A stretch of 64,000 bases of DNA from Aedes albopictus (GCF_035046485.1 NC_085138.1:425307265-425371264), one strand, 5' to 3'. Positions 1-11,640 are shown, counted from the stretch's first letter. The notes: generated by a model not told the origin, from the letters alone. Made by a program: numbers and translations.

Positions 1-430
1 GGGATTTATCTAGGAGTTCCTTCAGATATTCCTACAGAAGTTTCTCCATAGAGTAATTCATGAACATTTTCAAGGATTCATGCAGTATAGTAGTTCTTTC
101 AAGAAATGCTCCAAAAGTTCCTTCGGTGACCTCTTCAGGAGTTCCTTCAGGGATCTCCTCAACAATTCCAGGAGGATTCAAGAATGCCTCCAGGTGTTCA
201 TTAGGAATTCCTTCAGAGGTTCTTTAAGCTATTTCAACAGAAATTCGCTCGGGTATTCTTTCAGAAGTCCCTTCAGAGATTTTTTCAGGAGGATTCATAG
301 ATGCCTCCTGGAGATCCATCAAAAGTTCCGTTAGAAGTTCTTTCAGGAAGAAGGTCTTAGAAATTAGTCTAGGAGATCCTGCAGGGATTCCTTTTGAAGT
401 TCCTTTAAAATTTTTACCTTCCTCAGGACT
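1..430. repeat. Degenerate 12-bp repeat block, left edge
   Basis: The block is made of loosely repeated 12-mers of the type RGRATTCCTTCA and GRGATTCCTCMA, read on the plus strand. It is more diverged than the core at 960-2095. The small open frames here (84 aa on plus, 69 aa on minus) exist only because the repeat lacks stop codons; they show no protein-like composition. The block runs off the window edge. Confidence 0.85.
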
Positions 431-595
431 CAATTATTGCCGATCTTTCGTCCAGTGTTGTTCTGTCGAACAGCTGTTAACGATTTTTGGATTCGACTGC
501 GATAGAATTTAACTTTGAAATGGCTTATCTAGTCTTGACGTTCGAAATCTAGACTTGACAAAATTCGAATACAGCTATTTTATTAAGTTCTCTTA
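431..595. other. Non-repeat spacer inside the 12-bp array
   Basis: The 12-bp periodicity is lost here. The sequence contains a doubled phrase, a form of CTAGTCTTGACGTTCGAA followed by a near copy about 20 bp later. I see no terminal repeats, ORF or RNA gene. It may be an old insertion whose ends have decayed. Confidence 0.4.
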
Positions 596-2103
596 GACAT
601 TCATACAGGAGTTCTTACAGAAATAAGTCCAAGAGTTCCTTCATAGATTCCACCAGGAGTTTCTGGCATTCATGAAGATGTTTCTTCAGAGGTTTCTCCT
701 GAATTTCTTCAGGGATTCCTTCAGAAGTTCATTCAGATTCCTTTAGGATAACCTTAGGGGATTCCTCGAGAAATTAATTTAGGAATTCATCCATGAGTTC
801 TTCAAGGGATCGCTCTTGAGGTTCTTTCTGAGATTTTTCCAGGTGGTCTTACGGATGCACCAGGAGTTATATCAGAGATTTCTTACAGGAGTTCTTTCAG
901 GGAATCTTGTTGAAGTTCCTTCGAGAATAACCTTAGGAATATAATCAGGCATATCTCCAGGATATTATTGTGGGATCTCTCATGGAGCATTCCTCAAGCA
1001 TTTCGTTCTGGAATTCCTCCAGGAATTCTTTCGGGGACTCCTCCTGACAATCTTTCGGGAATTCTTCCTACAAATCCTGCAGGGATCCCTCTACCCAGAA
1101 AGATTCCCTCAGGAGATTCCGCTGAAAATCCAATCAAGAATTCCACCTGAAAATCCTTCGGAGATTGCTACCGGAATTCTTTCGGGGATTCACCCTGGCA
1201 TTCCTGCAGCAATTTCCCCTGCAATTTCTTCGGGGATTCCTCATGGACTTCCTCCGAGCATTCCTCCTGAAATTCCTCCTGGAATTTATTTGGAGATTCT
1301 TCATAGAAATCATTCGGAAATTCCTCCTGGAATTATTTCGAAGATTCCTCTTGGGATTCCTACGGGGATTCTTCCTAGGTTTCCTTCAGGGTTTTTCCTA
1401 GAATTTCTTCTGAAATTCTTTCAAGGATTCCTCCTAATATTCAACTTAAACATCCTTCTTGGAATTCTTCCTGGTGTTTCTCTTACGATTTCTTCCGGGG
1501 TCTCTCCTAGAGTTCCTTCAGGAAATCTTCCTAAAATTCTTTTGGAGATTTCTTCTGGAATTCCTTCGAGGATTCGTCTTAGACTTACATCATGGATTCC
1601 ACCAGAAATTCTTTCAGAGTTTTCATTTGATACTCCGTCGTGGAGTTCCCCTGGAATTTCTTCAGGGTTTCCTCCTGGAATCTTATTAATAATTTCACTT
1701 TGAACTCCTCCTGGATTCCTCCTGGATTTCCTCATGAAATTAAAGTTCCTTCGGGATTCCTTCGTGAATTCCTTCAGAAATTACTCCTGGAGTTCCTATG
1801 GGGATTCCTCTTGGAAATCAAACGAGGATTTCGGTTTGAAACCCTTCGGGGATTCCTCCTAGAGTTCCTTCGGAAATTCCTCCTGAACTTCTTTCAGCGA
1901 TTCCTCCTTAAATTCCTCCGGGGATTTCTCCTGGAGTTCCTTCGGAGATTCATCCTAGAATTCTTCCTTGAATTTCTTCGGATATTTCATTTAGAATTCC
2001 TTCAGAGATTCCTCCTAGAGTTGCTTCTGGGATTCCTCCTGTAATTTCTTCAGAGTTTCCTCTTGGAATTCCTTTGGAGCTTTCACTTCCAAATTCTTCG
2101 GAG
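596..2103. repeat. Core 12/24-bp degenerate repeat array
   Basis: The clearest unit is a 24-bp dimer of two related 12-mers, approximately GGAATTCCTTCG plus GGGATTCCTCCT, repeated for about 1.1 kb from 960 with scattered substitutions and small phase shifts. 596-960 is a more diverged shoulder. As 12 is a multiple of three and the plus-strand motif has no stop trinucleotide, three plus frames stay open for 60-137 codons and read as hydrophobic FLRGFLLEF, IPSGIPPG or NSFRDSS strings. These are not genes. Related blocks recur through the window in both orientations. Confidence 0.92.
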
Positions 2104-2397
2104 CAGAGATGCCAGATATACAGATTTTTGACCTTCTTTACATACAAGATACAGAATACAGGGAAATACTGATTTTTAAAATATGATACAGATTTCTCCA
2201 GAAAGCACAGAATTTGAAGTTATTTTCCATAAATTTAATGAAAACTTTATAAATAGCTGCTTAAACATTAAAGAATTTATGAAAATTTGTACATTTTCAC
2301 ACAAGTTTTAGAAAAAAATATCAGTAAAAATTAAAACCCGTCAAAAAGTAGTACTGTATTGATACAGATTTTTGATAAAATTAATCTGGCATCTCTG
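2104..2397. mobile_element. hAT-type MITE, 294 bp, inserted in the repeat array
   Basis: The ends are perfect 12-bp inverted repeats, CAGAGATGCCAG and CTGGCATCTCTG. The element is flanked by an exact 8-bp direct repeat, CTTCGGAG, at 2096-2103 and 2398-2405. An 8-bp duplication with CAG-type termini is the hAT superfamily signature. The interior is AT-rich, repeats the phrase ATACAGATTTTT several times, and encodes no transposase, so the element is non-autonomous. The flanks are 12-bp array sequence on both sides, so it inserted after the array formed. A shorter relative lies at 42440-42641. Confidence 0.88.
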
Positions 2398-3836
2398 CTT
2401 CGGAGATTCCTCATGGAATTCCTCCTAGAATTTCTTCGGGGTTACCTTCGGTGAGTCCTCCTAGAATTCCTTCGGGGATTCCTCCATTCTGAGTTCACCT
2501 GGATTTTTTCGGGGATTCATCTTGGAATTCCTTCGGTCCTCTTAGATTTTTTTAGGAATTTCTCCCGGAATTTATTTATTATTATCCATTTATTACGTAA
2601 GGCAATTTTCTCGAATTTTTGACACCAGCACACCTCCCCCCCTTGTAAGATTTTTGGTATGAAACTCCAAATAGTTTTGTATGGAGCCAAACCCAAACTC
2701 TTGGGTATATTTCGTTGGTTCGTCCTCACAATTTTTCGGGGATTATTTCTTGAATCCTCCTTGAAATTCCCACTGAAATTATTTTAAGGATTTTTGCTGG
2801 AATTTCCTTGATGTACTCCTTGAATTCCTTTGAGATACGCGTAGGTATTCTTTCTGAATTTTCTTTTGGAATTCCTGCGGGAATTCCTCACAGAGTTCTT
2901 TCGGGGATTTCTTCAAGGTTGTGAAGAATTAGTCTAAGTTAAAATTCACGAATAAAAAGAAATAAAAAAAGATTTCTTCAGGGATTCCTCCTGTACTTCC
3001 TTCGGGGTTTCCTCTTGAAACTCCTTCGAGGATTCCGCTTGGAGTTCCTTCGGAGATTTCTCCCGAAATTCCTTAAGGGGGTTCCCCCTGGGATTCTTGC
3101 AGGAATTTCTTCTGGAATTCTGTCGGGTATACCTCCTGGACTTCGCTTGGGGATTTCTCTTGGCATTCATTCTGGAATTCCTTCGAGGATTTCTCCTGAA
3201 TTTCCTTCGAGGATTCCTCCTAAAATTTCTTCGGGGATTCCTCCTGCACTTTTTTCAGGGATTCCTCCTGGACTTTAACGAGGATTCCTCCTGTTTTTTT
3301 TTTTCAGAGATTTCTCCTGGAATTCCTTTGAGGTTTGTTCCTAGAATTCCTTTTGGGGTTTCACTTCAAATTTCTTCGGAGATTTCTCCTAGAAGTTCTT
3401 CGAGGTTTCGTCTTGGAATTCTTTCGGCAATTCCTCTTAGATATCCCTCAGGGATTTCTCCTGGAATTCCTTCGGAGATTCCTCTTAGATATTTTTCGTT
3501 GATTACTCTTAGAAATTCTTAAGGGATTCTTTTTCGAATGCACTTTGAAATTCCCACTGGAATACTTCCGAGGATTCTTTCTGGAAATCCTTTGGGGATT
3601 ACTGCTGGAATTGTTTCGGGATTTGCTTGTGCAAATTCTGCGGGAATTTCTTCTGGAATTCTTTCAGGGCTCCCTCATGGAATTCCTACGAGAATCACTC
3701 CTGGAAATCCTTCCAGGATTACTCCTAAAATTCCTTTGGGGATTCCTTCTGAAATTCCTCCGGGGATTCCTGCTTTAATTCTTTTGGGGAATTCTCTAGG
3801 AATTCCTTCGGGAATTCTTCATAAGTTTTTTTTCCA
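2398..3836. repeat. 12/24-bp degenerate repeat array, right part
   Basis: The same 24-bp dimer continues beyond the hAT insertion. It is interrupted by unrelated DNA at about 2565-2740, which includes a C-run and ATTACGTAAGG resembling the TTACGTAA ends of mosquito poly-G MITEs, and by a short A-rich patch at 2931-2970. Frames up to 141 aa (3097-3522) and 100 aa (3538-3840) are open only because of the repeat. Confidence 0.9.
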
Positions 3837-4480
3837 GTGACGTCTCTAAGAGAGATTCTTGAACTACATATCAGTGATTTCAGCAGAAGTTTCTTAAGGG
3901 TTTCATACGGCAGCTCTTGCAGAGATTATTATTCCAGTAGTTTATTCATGGATTCATCCAGGAGATTCTTTAAGGCTCCTCCTGGAATTCTTTTGGAAAT
4001 CATTCGAGGATTCCTTGAAAATAGTGCGACCTTATTATCAAATGTGATAGCTTCTGAACGTTTCAAGAAAACAAAATAAAAACGGTAGCAAAATCTATAT
4101 TTTTGCCCTTAATTTGCAATGGAGTAATGCAACATTCACTAATACGGATACTGGTAATTTCACAATAGGTCTAATTACTGGGCACAGTGATGGACCCGAA
4201 CCGGAATAAAAAAAGGGTGTTCATTCAGATGTAAGGTTATAATACACAGGGTCAAATATTTGACACATGAACTCAAGAAAAAAACATCTATTTGACACTA
4301 ATGAAACAAACAAGATGTTTGAGCATTGGTTTCTTTTTGGTCAAATACTTCATCCTGTGTACTGACATAATAATAATTCATGTCATAAATGGTAATGAAA
4401 ACCAAAAACTGAACTACAAATTCTACAGCGTAGAGACAACTTCTTTGTTTCGCCAATGTTGACATTACGATCAAATTTTG
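3837..4480. other. Decayed array edge, then AT-rich intergenic DNA
   Basis: Weak 12-mer remnants persist to about 4025. From there to 4480 the DNA is AT-rich with no convincing ORF, tRNA or terminal repeat. Confidence 0.5.
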
Positions 4481-4483
4481 ATC

Positions 4484-4590
4484 ACGCCGATTCGCGCCGC
4501 CGCCGCCGCCGCCGCCGAAAGCTGCCACCGGCGTGACGCCGATGACGCCGCCGCCGGCCAAAAATGGCCCTCACGCCGCCGCCGAGCAAA
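4484..4590. repeat. GCC/CGC trinucleotide-rich patch
   Basis: An imperfect run of CGC/GCC triplets interrupted by AAAGCTGCCACCGG-like sequence stands out from AT-rich surroundings. The minus-strand frame across it reads as glycine-rich only because of the triplets. It could be a remnant CpG-rich regulatory patch or a decayed microsatellite; nothing here supports a gene. Confidence 0.6.
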
Positions 4591-5459
4591 ATAAAGTCGG
4601 CGCACAGGTCTATTTGGAAGAAAGCGAATGGGTTGCGCAATCAACACCCTCCGCTTAGCCAGTTGGAAATTAGGTAAGCTTTGCGCGAATGAAGGGAACC
4701 CAAGTAACCAGTAAGCATTTAAAATAGCATTCCTTCAGCATTATAGTAGCCTTTACGGCAAGGCGTTTAATGCTAATTAGGCGTATATGCGCCTATAGTG
4801 CTACCTCACAGCAGGTTTTGGCAAAATAACGGGCTGTCTTAGTGCTATCCCTTCAGGAACGTCGTGACGAAATGTGAAAGAAGCGTAACGCCTCGTCGAG
4901 CAAAAAAAAACAAAAATAGATTGACGTCTGCTTCTCGTTCTCTCAGCCTGCTTCCCCGCTTCATCGTCCTTTCATATTCCAGCCGGTGCTAGGTGGTACT
5001 TTTTTGCTGGTTTTTGTAGTGATGTAGGTTTGAACTTACGATCCGGAGATTGAATCATCATATCTGCTTCGGATTCTGTTGCTCCTGATCCACGATGCTA
5101 AAGCTGTCCCGGTGGCGTGCGTTGATTTAATCGCCAATATAAAGAATGATTCGATAACAACTTCAGATTCAACATCCAAAACTTGTTTTCATTGAGATAT
5201 TTTATTGTGGTAGACGTAATGCGCCCTTCTTTTAAATATCTGTGGAATATGATTGTTTCTTCCCTCTTTCAAACAATCCTATGATCCACCAAAGCATCCA
5301 CCTATTCGGCACATATTTTCCGACGAAATGATAAATAATTGGTGATTTTTTGATGGACAAGTTCCCAATCCAATCCAGCTGCAGTAATGTTTTCTTTGGT
5401 GCTTTTGGATGAGTAGGGGAAAATGAAGAAACAAATAAGATGCACAAATTTGTAAACAG

Positions 5460-7063
5460 CCCAACTAACAATTGCAAGTCACAAACAAACAAGCTTGCTG
5501 AATTGTTGCTTAATAATGGTAATGATAGCTGAACTAAAATTATGCTTTACACATTACTGTTTAAATGATTTTTCAATTGAGAAAATAGTCAATGTTCGAC
5601 TTTCCTCATCAGTATCAACAATGATAAATTAAAACACTTTTCAAGAGTTTAACAAGAAATTTATTCGACAAGCATTGATTCCTTAACAAAGGAGTTTAAC
5701 AAAACATTTGTCTGCATCTTATTAAGCTGATGCATCGATAAGCATATGCTCCTGAACAATGTGCTTTTCACTTGTCAAATAAACGCCTTCAGCCCGTCAT
5801 AGTTTGACTCGGAACTTTGTTCGGATTATGGGATAAATCATGGCTAAAACTATTTAGAAAACCAAGTTATTAAAGAACCAAAATTTTAAACGAATCACAT
5901 AAAATAAAACAGAATAGAAATATGTAGTTTAACATTGAGTGCCAAGAGACGTAATCAACGTAAAAATGAGGCATTTATTTATTATTACTAGTCTGTAACA
6001 AGATATCTTGTAACTTGATTATTATATTTTTTATCTTCCGCAGCAGTTCGATTGTACGAGACGCATGGATCGATGCATTTGACATTGCAGAGCTGTCGTG
6101 TTTACTGAATATTGTTCCCACATTCACCTAGATAACCAAACAGCATTCAGAAATCGACAAATTTCAAGTATCCCTAAACATCGTTATGCACTATTTATTG
6201 AACATAATATCAAGATTTCATGACAAAAGCACAAATAAAAAAAATGCTTAACGGATCTTCGACTGAGCATGAGTAGTTTATCTGAACAGATGCTGTGAAT
6301 GCACTGTGTCCAAGACCATACCGCACCACATATTATCATACATTTTTAATGATCGATATTTGATAATAAAAATAAAAACATATTCATATCGCAATTAGTT
6401 CGTCTGGAAACAACATCTTCAAAAATGACCAACACTTTTTGGCCGCATTCGGTACAAGATTTCTCACCGTGCGATAAAAATACTGACAGCGAAATCAGAA
6501 TGGAAAACACGTGTTTTGAGCTGAACAGCTGTTGAAGTGTAAGGCGTTGTTCAGTTGATTACCACGTGCTGTGCTAATTCACCACTGCTGAACACAAGTT
6601 CAGGAGTGATCATTATTGAGTCATGGGAAGATTATGTTTTGCTTTGGGTGCGGCGTCTCACCATCTCTAGGATGGCGCAGATAGGAAGGCATGCGGCTGG
6701 CAATCTACAGGTCTCGAGTTCTAATCCGGATTTAGGTAATTTTATATGTAATTCTTATTTCATAATACGTGTTCTCAACATGAGAGCAAATAATTACTCT
6801 CGTGAGAGTTCAACATTTTTGCATTTTATTTATTTTCAGTCATTTTTGCCAAAGCTTAATAACAACTTTCTTGTACATGTTTAAAACGCTTTAACAACAA
6901 AAAAATAAGTTGGTGCACAACATGATGCTTTACAACTTCTCCAAATTTGTGTGAACAAAACCCGAACATAGGTTGTACGTGAAAATAATTCAAATGTTAT
7001 TCAACATTATGCTGAATTAATTCGTCATAATGGTGCCTGTTAAATGAGTGATTGTTAGTTGGG
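5460..7063. mobile_element. Nested TIR element of 1.60 kb, CCCAACTAACAAT ends
   Basis: A perfect 13-bp inverted repeat, CCCAACTAACAAT and ATTGTTAGTTGGG, is flanked by AG at 5458-5459 and 7064-7065. It lies wholly inside the 4699-7358 element. The interior is AT-rich with no coding frame of note. It contains a tRNA-like A/B-box module near 6671-6731. Confidence 0.68.
6671..6731 (+). other. tRNA-like pol III module (A box / B box)
   Basis: GATGGCGCAGATAGGAAGG resembles an A box and GAGTTCTAATCCGG a B box, about 40 bp apart as in tRNAs. No full cloverleaf forms, so this is not a tRNA gene. It probably derives from a tRNA or SINE head captured by the surrounding TIR element. Confidence 0.4.
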
Positions 7064-7358
7064 AGAAGCATAGGCTCTGTAAGAGAGAGACAAAATGTGT
7101 TGCCAAATGCGCAACATATCTCCCAACCTTTTTGCTCCTAGCATTTAAAGAGCAGTTGAAAAGCATTCTGTATGCTCCCAAGTGAAACCACTTCAAGCAG
7201 TTGAAATGCTAATTAACAGCCGAAAGCTTTAGAGCAGCACAGCTTATGCTGACTCAAGGCAGCTATGCATTCGAAGTGCTTATGTAGGGCAGCAAGCAGT
7301 TTAAATGCGTAATACGGGCTGATACACGGCTTATTCAAATGCTTAGTGGTTACCTGGG

Positions 7359-8226
7359 AAGTTAGAAATGTCATAAAATTTATGAGGAGGTAAAATTCAC
7401 GAAGATCTTGCTTGAAATCACCATGACCTATGGATTTCGAGAGGAATCTTTAAACGATCTTGCGGTGAATATGGCACATCCTTTTTTGTTAATCCAATAA
7501 AATTACATTTCGATTGGACAACGTATTCGCCAAACGTGGTTTATAGGGTAAAAGTTTACTTCGTCATAGGCGCTAATTCCCGTCCGTCACCTCAGATGGG
7601 AAAAAGTCAATCATTACAGATGTTCCGACTTACCTAAATTTTAAATTTCAATTTCACTCCACTTACAAATTGACATTTTCTCCCGTTTTGCGTACGACAA
7701 AGGCAACCGCACCAAAGCAGCAGCTAGCCGAATTGTTCTTCATCATCGTTCAATTTTAACTTTGCCAAATTCACTTGTTGAATCAACCTTCAATTCACAC
7801 CCCACAAAAGCTCTGTGGCACTTCGAAATTGGGGTTCACTGCTACAGAATGCAGCAAAAACTGTTCAATGAATCAAATCAATCGCTTTTTTCAACGGTAA
7901 AATGATTGCTTAAAGTTCACGGTAAAAATTCTGCACGCTAGATGTAAGGGGAAAATCCCTTAACTATTCAATGTCGTAATCAACATGATCAGAAGTGCTT
8001 TTCCTTTGAGATCGCAATGCTGTCAGTGTTGATTTGATGACCAAAACAAACCCACCAGAGAAATCAACAGAAAATCCCTTCGATTTGCACTACTGTAAAA
8101 AGCAATACGATCCAAAGTGAAAAGTTGTTGATTTGGTAATGACTGTTTTGGGCATGAAAGTAAATATAGATGACAGGCGGTAGAAAGTGCTTCGCTTCGA
8201 TTCGCACCTCTCTAACAGATGTGAAG
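7359..8226. other. Intergenic DNA, no gene seen
   Basis: Moderately AT-rich sequence without a sizeable ORF, terminal inverted repeats or microsatellite. It looks single-copy as far as one window can show. Confidence 0.4.
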
Positions 8227-8285
8227 CAGTGTAGTGGTAAAATAGTTGATCGTGACTCTAAAGGTCCTGATATCGAATCTGGGTG
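8227..8285 (+). other. tRNA-like pol III module
   Basis: AGTGTAGTGGTAAAATAG (A-box-like) is followed about 30 bp later by GATATCGAATCTGGG (B-box-like, near GWTCRANNC). No cloverleaf with a matched acceptor stem is visible. It is similar in layout to the modules at 6671, 30657 and 42895. Confidence 0.4.
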
Positions 8286-10280
8286 TGGCTGTACACATTT
8301 TTTTTAAATTTTAGTTTTGAAATCAAAACATTGTCAACAACGAATTGATGTGAAGTTACATTAAAATTGAAGAGGCATTGGATGTTCTTTGTCAAATGAT
8401 ATGCAATTGATAACAAACTGATTGAACAGTAGTGCGAATTCAAGTGCCAATCAGTTTATATCACAGTGCAGATTTTGTACCGTGTTGCTTTCGTCAAAAA
8501 AAGGATGCAAGCAAATGTGTGCGTGGATTTTCAGCATACGAAACATCGCATTTCACAACCACAGAGAAAGATTTCTTCGTTGCACTGTGATGGCGTATTA
8601 TGATCTGGTGGGCAAAAAATAATATTAAATATTTTGGTCACTATTCTAAGGCTAAATCGATTTCAATTTAATACTTCTGCTCAATCGAACTGTGCATACA
8701 TAATTTAATTTGGTTTGTGAAGAATTTGACCGACTTTTCGAATAAACACCTACGGTTAAATCATACCGTTTGACCATCCTGTGTGCCATAGTGTCACGTA
8801 GAAGGTGTGCCGGGAATTGAATTCAGGTAGACGTGAACTAGACGGGAGCAGAATTCGAGGAACTAATGTTCAATCTTATTATTTTAAAGAAATTGTTGTT
8901 CTTTAAACATATTTTTTACATGATAAGGAAGCTAATTACGAGTTTTTTTTTAAGACACGGATACCGTCTTCAGCCAGATGCTGTACAGACTGAACGAAAC
9001 TTAACACTAGACAATGGACACGACACCCATTACGAGCACCAGTGGATACGAGGAAGAAACGGAATATTACTCATAAGATGCTTTAATCCTAACTTAACAC
9101 CTTACACGCGGTTAAATGGAAGCATATACGCATATGGCCTCCTAGTCTACATCATATACGACTTTGTGTTGGCTGGGAATATTACGGGATGGGGCAAACA
9201 TATTTTTTTGTCTGCATTCAAAAGAAGAAATATTATTATAAAACATATCAAGAAATTAGAGGGGTGATATTTTTGTCACTCAAGAAAAAAATAGTAGAAA
9301 AGTGCCAATATTTTATAGAAAATCATCAATATCTTTTGAACGGAATGACGTAGCAACATTCTTCGCGCACGAAAATGCGCGTTTTTTGAAGCTCTAAAAG
9401 TGGTTCTCAGAAGACTTTGATGAGAAATTTGAATTTGAATTTGGTTCAAAAACAGCGGCGCAGTCGAAAAATTTTTCTTCTGTAAGCGTTTTATACTGAA
9501 AATTTGTTCCTCCAATTTTGGCTTTTGGGGGTGATCGTTGGGGGTTTGACCTGGGGGTTAACCCTAAACAAAATGGAAAGGGGGTTAAACGAATGTCTCA
9601 CTAAATTCATGTGTGTTCCAAACCACTCATAAAGATAAGCAAAATTTGTAATTCTCCTGGAAACTTATTCTGAAATATCCACAAAGTTTGACGAAGTACA
9701 GCTGAATTCATGTTTTTTTTTTCATTTTTAGGATGGTGAATTTTACCAAAAATGGAGTATTCTAACCAATCTCACAATAAATGGGTTCTGAAAAAATCCG
9801 CCTATGAATATGAAACAATATTTTTTTTTATAAAGACAGAAAGAAAAACTTTCTTTCTTTTACAAGTTCAGTAAAAATAAATCTTAAATGTTCGCAAAAA
9901 ATACTCTAGATCGAATCAGTTTTAAACTCCTGAATAGATTTTTGGATTTTTGAGTTCCAAAATGATTTTAGTCGCCAGAAACACTTACAAAAAATGTTTC
10001 AATACATGTACCAACTTTGAACTTCTGTATAATAATGTAGATTTTTGAGCATAATCAGGAATAAACATCTGGAAATGCTTCTTGAAACTACCTAAAAAAA
10101 TCGCCGTTTTTGTAGTATTTTCGCCCACTCTGGGAATCACTGGTTTATATCCATCTTTCATGTTCACGTGTTACTGGTTACCGATGCAGAAAAAAAGCGC
10201 AAAAAATGTTACAAAATTAAAAATTGGTACCTATAATTTGCACAAAATAGAATGAAAATTTAACATTTTTTGGTTACATC
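8286..10280. other. AT-rich intergenic DNA; possible TE fragment at 8950-9200
   Basis: A 133-codon plus-strand frame at 8866-9267 begins in poly-T-rich DNA and matches no family I know; its first 30 residues are low complexity. 8950-9200 has more even base composition and might be a retroelement untranslated fragment. The rest is homopolymer-rich noncoding sequence. Confidence 0.35.
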
Positions 10281-10345
10281 GCGGCCCCCCTTGACTGGCT
10301 TCACGCCCCCCCAGGGGGCCGCGGACCACCGGTTGGGAACCCCAG
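10281..10345. mobile_element. One-sided hAT-like terminus
   Basis: Read in reverse complement, the end is CTGGGGTTCCCAACCGGTGG followed by a GC-rich CCGCGGCCCCCTGGGGGG stretch. This is the style of hAT termini of the CAG-GGTTCCCAACC type. I found no matching left end or 8-bp duplication, so it is a fragment or its partner is too decayed to see. Confidence 0.4.
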
Positions 10346-11007
10346 TCATAAACAAAACAACGTAAAATCAATGTATTATTTATGTGAATAAAGGCATTTT
10401 TTTTTCATTTATCAGTCTGGCACATTGTCTATTCATAGGTCAAAATAAAATACGCTGAGTTTTCCAGGTTTTTGTAGTGGTGCAGTTCGAAATTTTTGAT
10501 TTCCATATTTCAATACCTAAAGCAACGAAATGTGAAAAATGCCACTTTTAAATGACTGTTTAAAAGAATACCAAAACCTGCATTAATTAAATAGAAATTT
10601 CTACGGGAAACGATCTCTCTTTGGAGAAATTTCACCCATCATGAAAATTAAAACATACATTGTTAAAGAAATATCGTTAGATTTTGTATTTTTAACTTCA
10701 AATTACACTGACATTTCTATTAGAAAATTCTTTAAGGGAAGACATTCAAATGTGCTACAAACGCAAAAGCTCCAACAACCTACAACATACAAAAACTCAA
10801 AAAAAAAATCATTTTAAAATATCTCTTGAACTTTTGGAAATTCTGTGCAGGAAAAACGACAAGAACTTCTCACTCAAACATTCCGTTTGAAATTATGGCT
10901 AAAACTTCCACTGAAATTTATTCAAAAAAAGTTAATCACAAATTGTGGGAAAAAATCGGAATTTTTTTTTTTTTTAAATAAAAAAACATGAATACCTTTA
11001 TAATTGT
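10346..11007. other. AT-rich intergenic DNA
   Basis: Homopolymer-rich DNA with long A and T runs. No ORF, no paired termini. Confidence 0.4.
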
Positions 11008-11070
11008 CGTCGACACGAATGCCACTCTAGTGGTAAAGTGTCTTTAATAAACTAATAATAATAATAATAA
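11008..11070 (+). mobile_element. 63-bp structured micro-retroposon, (TAA)n tail
   Basis: An exact 11-bp target duplication, TTTATAATTGT, lies at 10997-11007 and 11071-11081. The insert has an outer stem GACAC (11012-11016) with GTGTC (11038-11042), an inner hairpin CCACT/AGTGG (11022-11033), then TTTAATAAA and a (TAA)n tail. It shares this architecture with the insertions at 19741, 41690, 48796 and 49019. The target duplication and tail show retroposition; the enzyme source is inferred to be a non-LTR retrotransposon. Confidence 0.8.
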
Positions 11071-11081
11071 TTTATAATTGT

Positions 11082-11640
11082 ATCGACAACATTTTAAGAA
11101 TTGTAAAAACATTTTAAAAATTCTGGTTCTAACAAAAAACTTTTTTAGACATCTTCCAGAATTTGTTACAAAAAAATCTCAAATTTCATCTGAAATGTAA
11201 AAATAATCCTCAGACAAGGATCGTAGTTCTTTTGGAAATGCCAGAATATATTTGTGCTACTGGCGAATTAAATTTTTTCCAGTATTTCCTATATAAAAGT
11301 ACCGGATAATTCTATTCTAATTATTTGTGAAAATTTTTAAAATTTAATCATCTAAGAATCCTTTAGAAATTTCCGCAAGATTTTGATAAATAAATATTGC
11401 TGAATAATTCTTTTGGATTTAACTCTCGGAAAATGGCACTCAGGAATAGATTTTTAAGATTTCCAAAAATGCAATGCAAAGTCCAAATTTTCCTGAGTGC
11501 CCAAGAAATTCCCTGAGTATTCCAGGGATTTTCCTGTGAAATCAAATTTTATGAGAATTTCCAGTTTTTCAGGTTTTTTAGGTTGCAGATACCCTGAGAT
11601 AGCAACAGAATTCAATGGGCAGAAATTAAAGAAAGAAATC
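11082..11640. other. AT-rich intergenic DNA
   Basis: No gene, no recognisable element; scattered A/T homopolymers. A few diverged GGAATTC-like words appear toward the right edge. Confidence 0.35.

Larger units (their letters stand above)
4699..7358. mobile_element. TIR element of 2.66 kb, CCCAAGTAACC ends
   Basis: The left end CCCAAGTAACCAGTAAGCAT is matched in inverted form at the right end, where the reverse complement reads CCCAGGTAACCACTAAGCAT. The flanks carry a 2-bp direct repeat, AA (4697-4698 and 7359-7360). Subterminal AGCATT/AGTGCT words repeat at both ends. No transposase ORF is visible, so it is non-autonomous or gutted. A second element with related CCC ends is nested inside (5460-7063). 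The superfamily is not certain; the 2-bp duplication and CCC ends are shared with three other elements in this window. Confidence 0.72.

Noticed and set aside
1290..1703. 137-codon open frame, and others at 1640-2044, 3097-3522 and 3538-3840
   Set aside because: They lie wholly inside the 12-bp degenerate repeat, whose sense strand lacks stop codons; several overlapping frames are open at once.
8866..9267. 133-codon plus-strand frame as a gene
   Set aside because: The N-terminal third is low-complexity from T/A-rich DNA, no domain is recognised, and no neighbouring gene signals are present.
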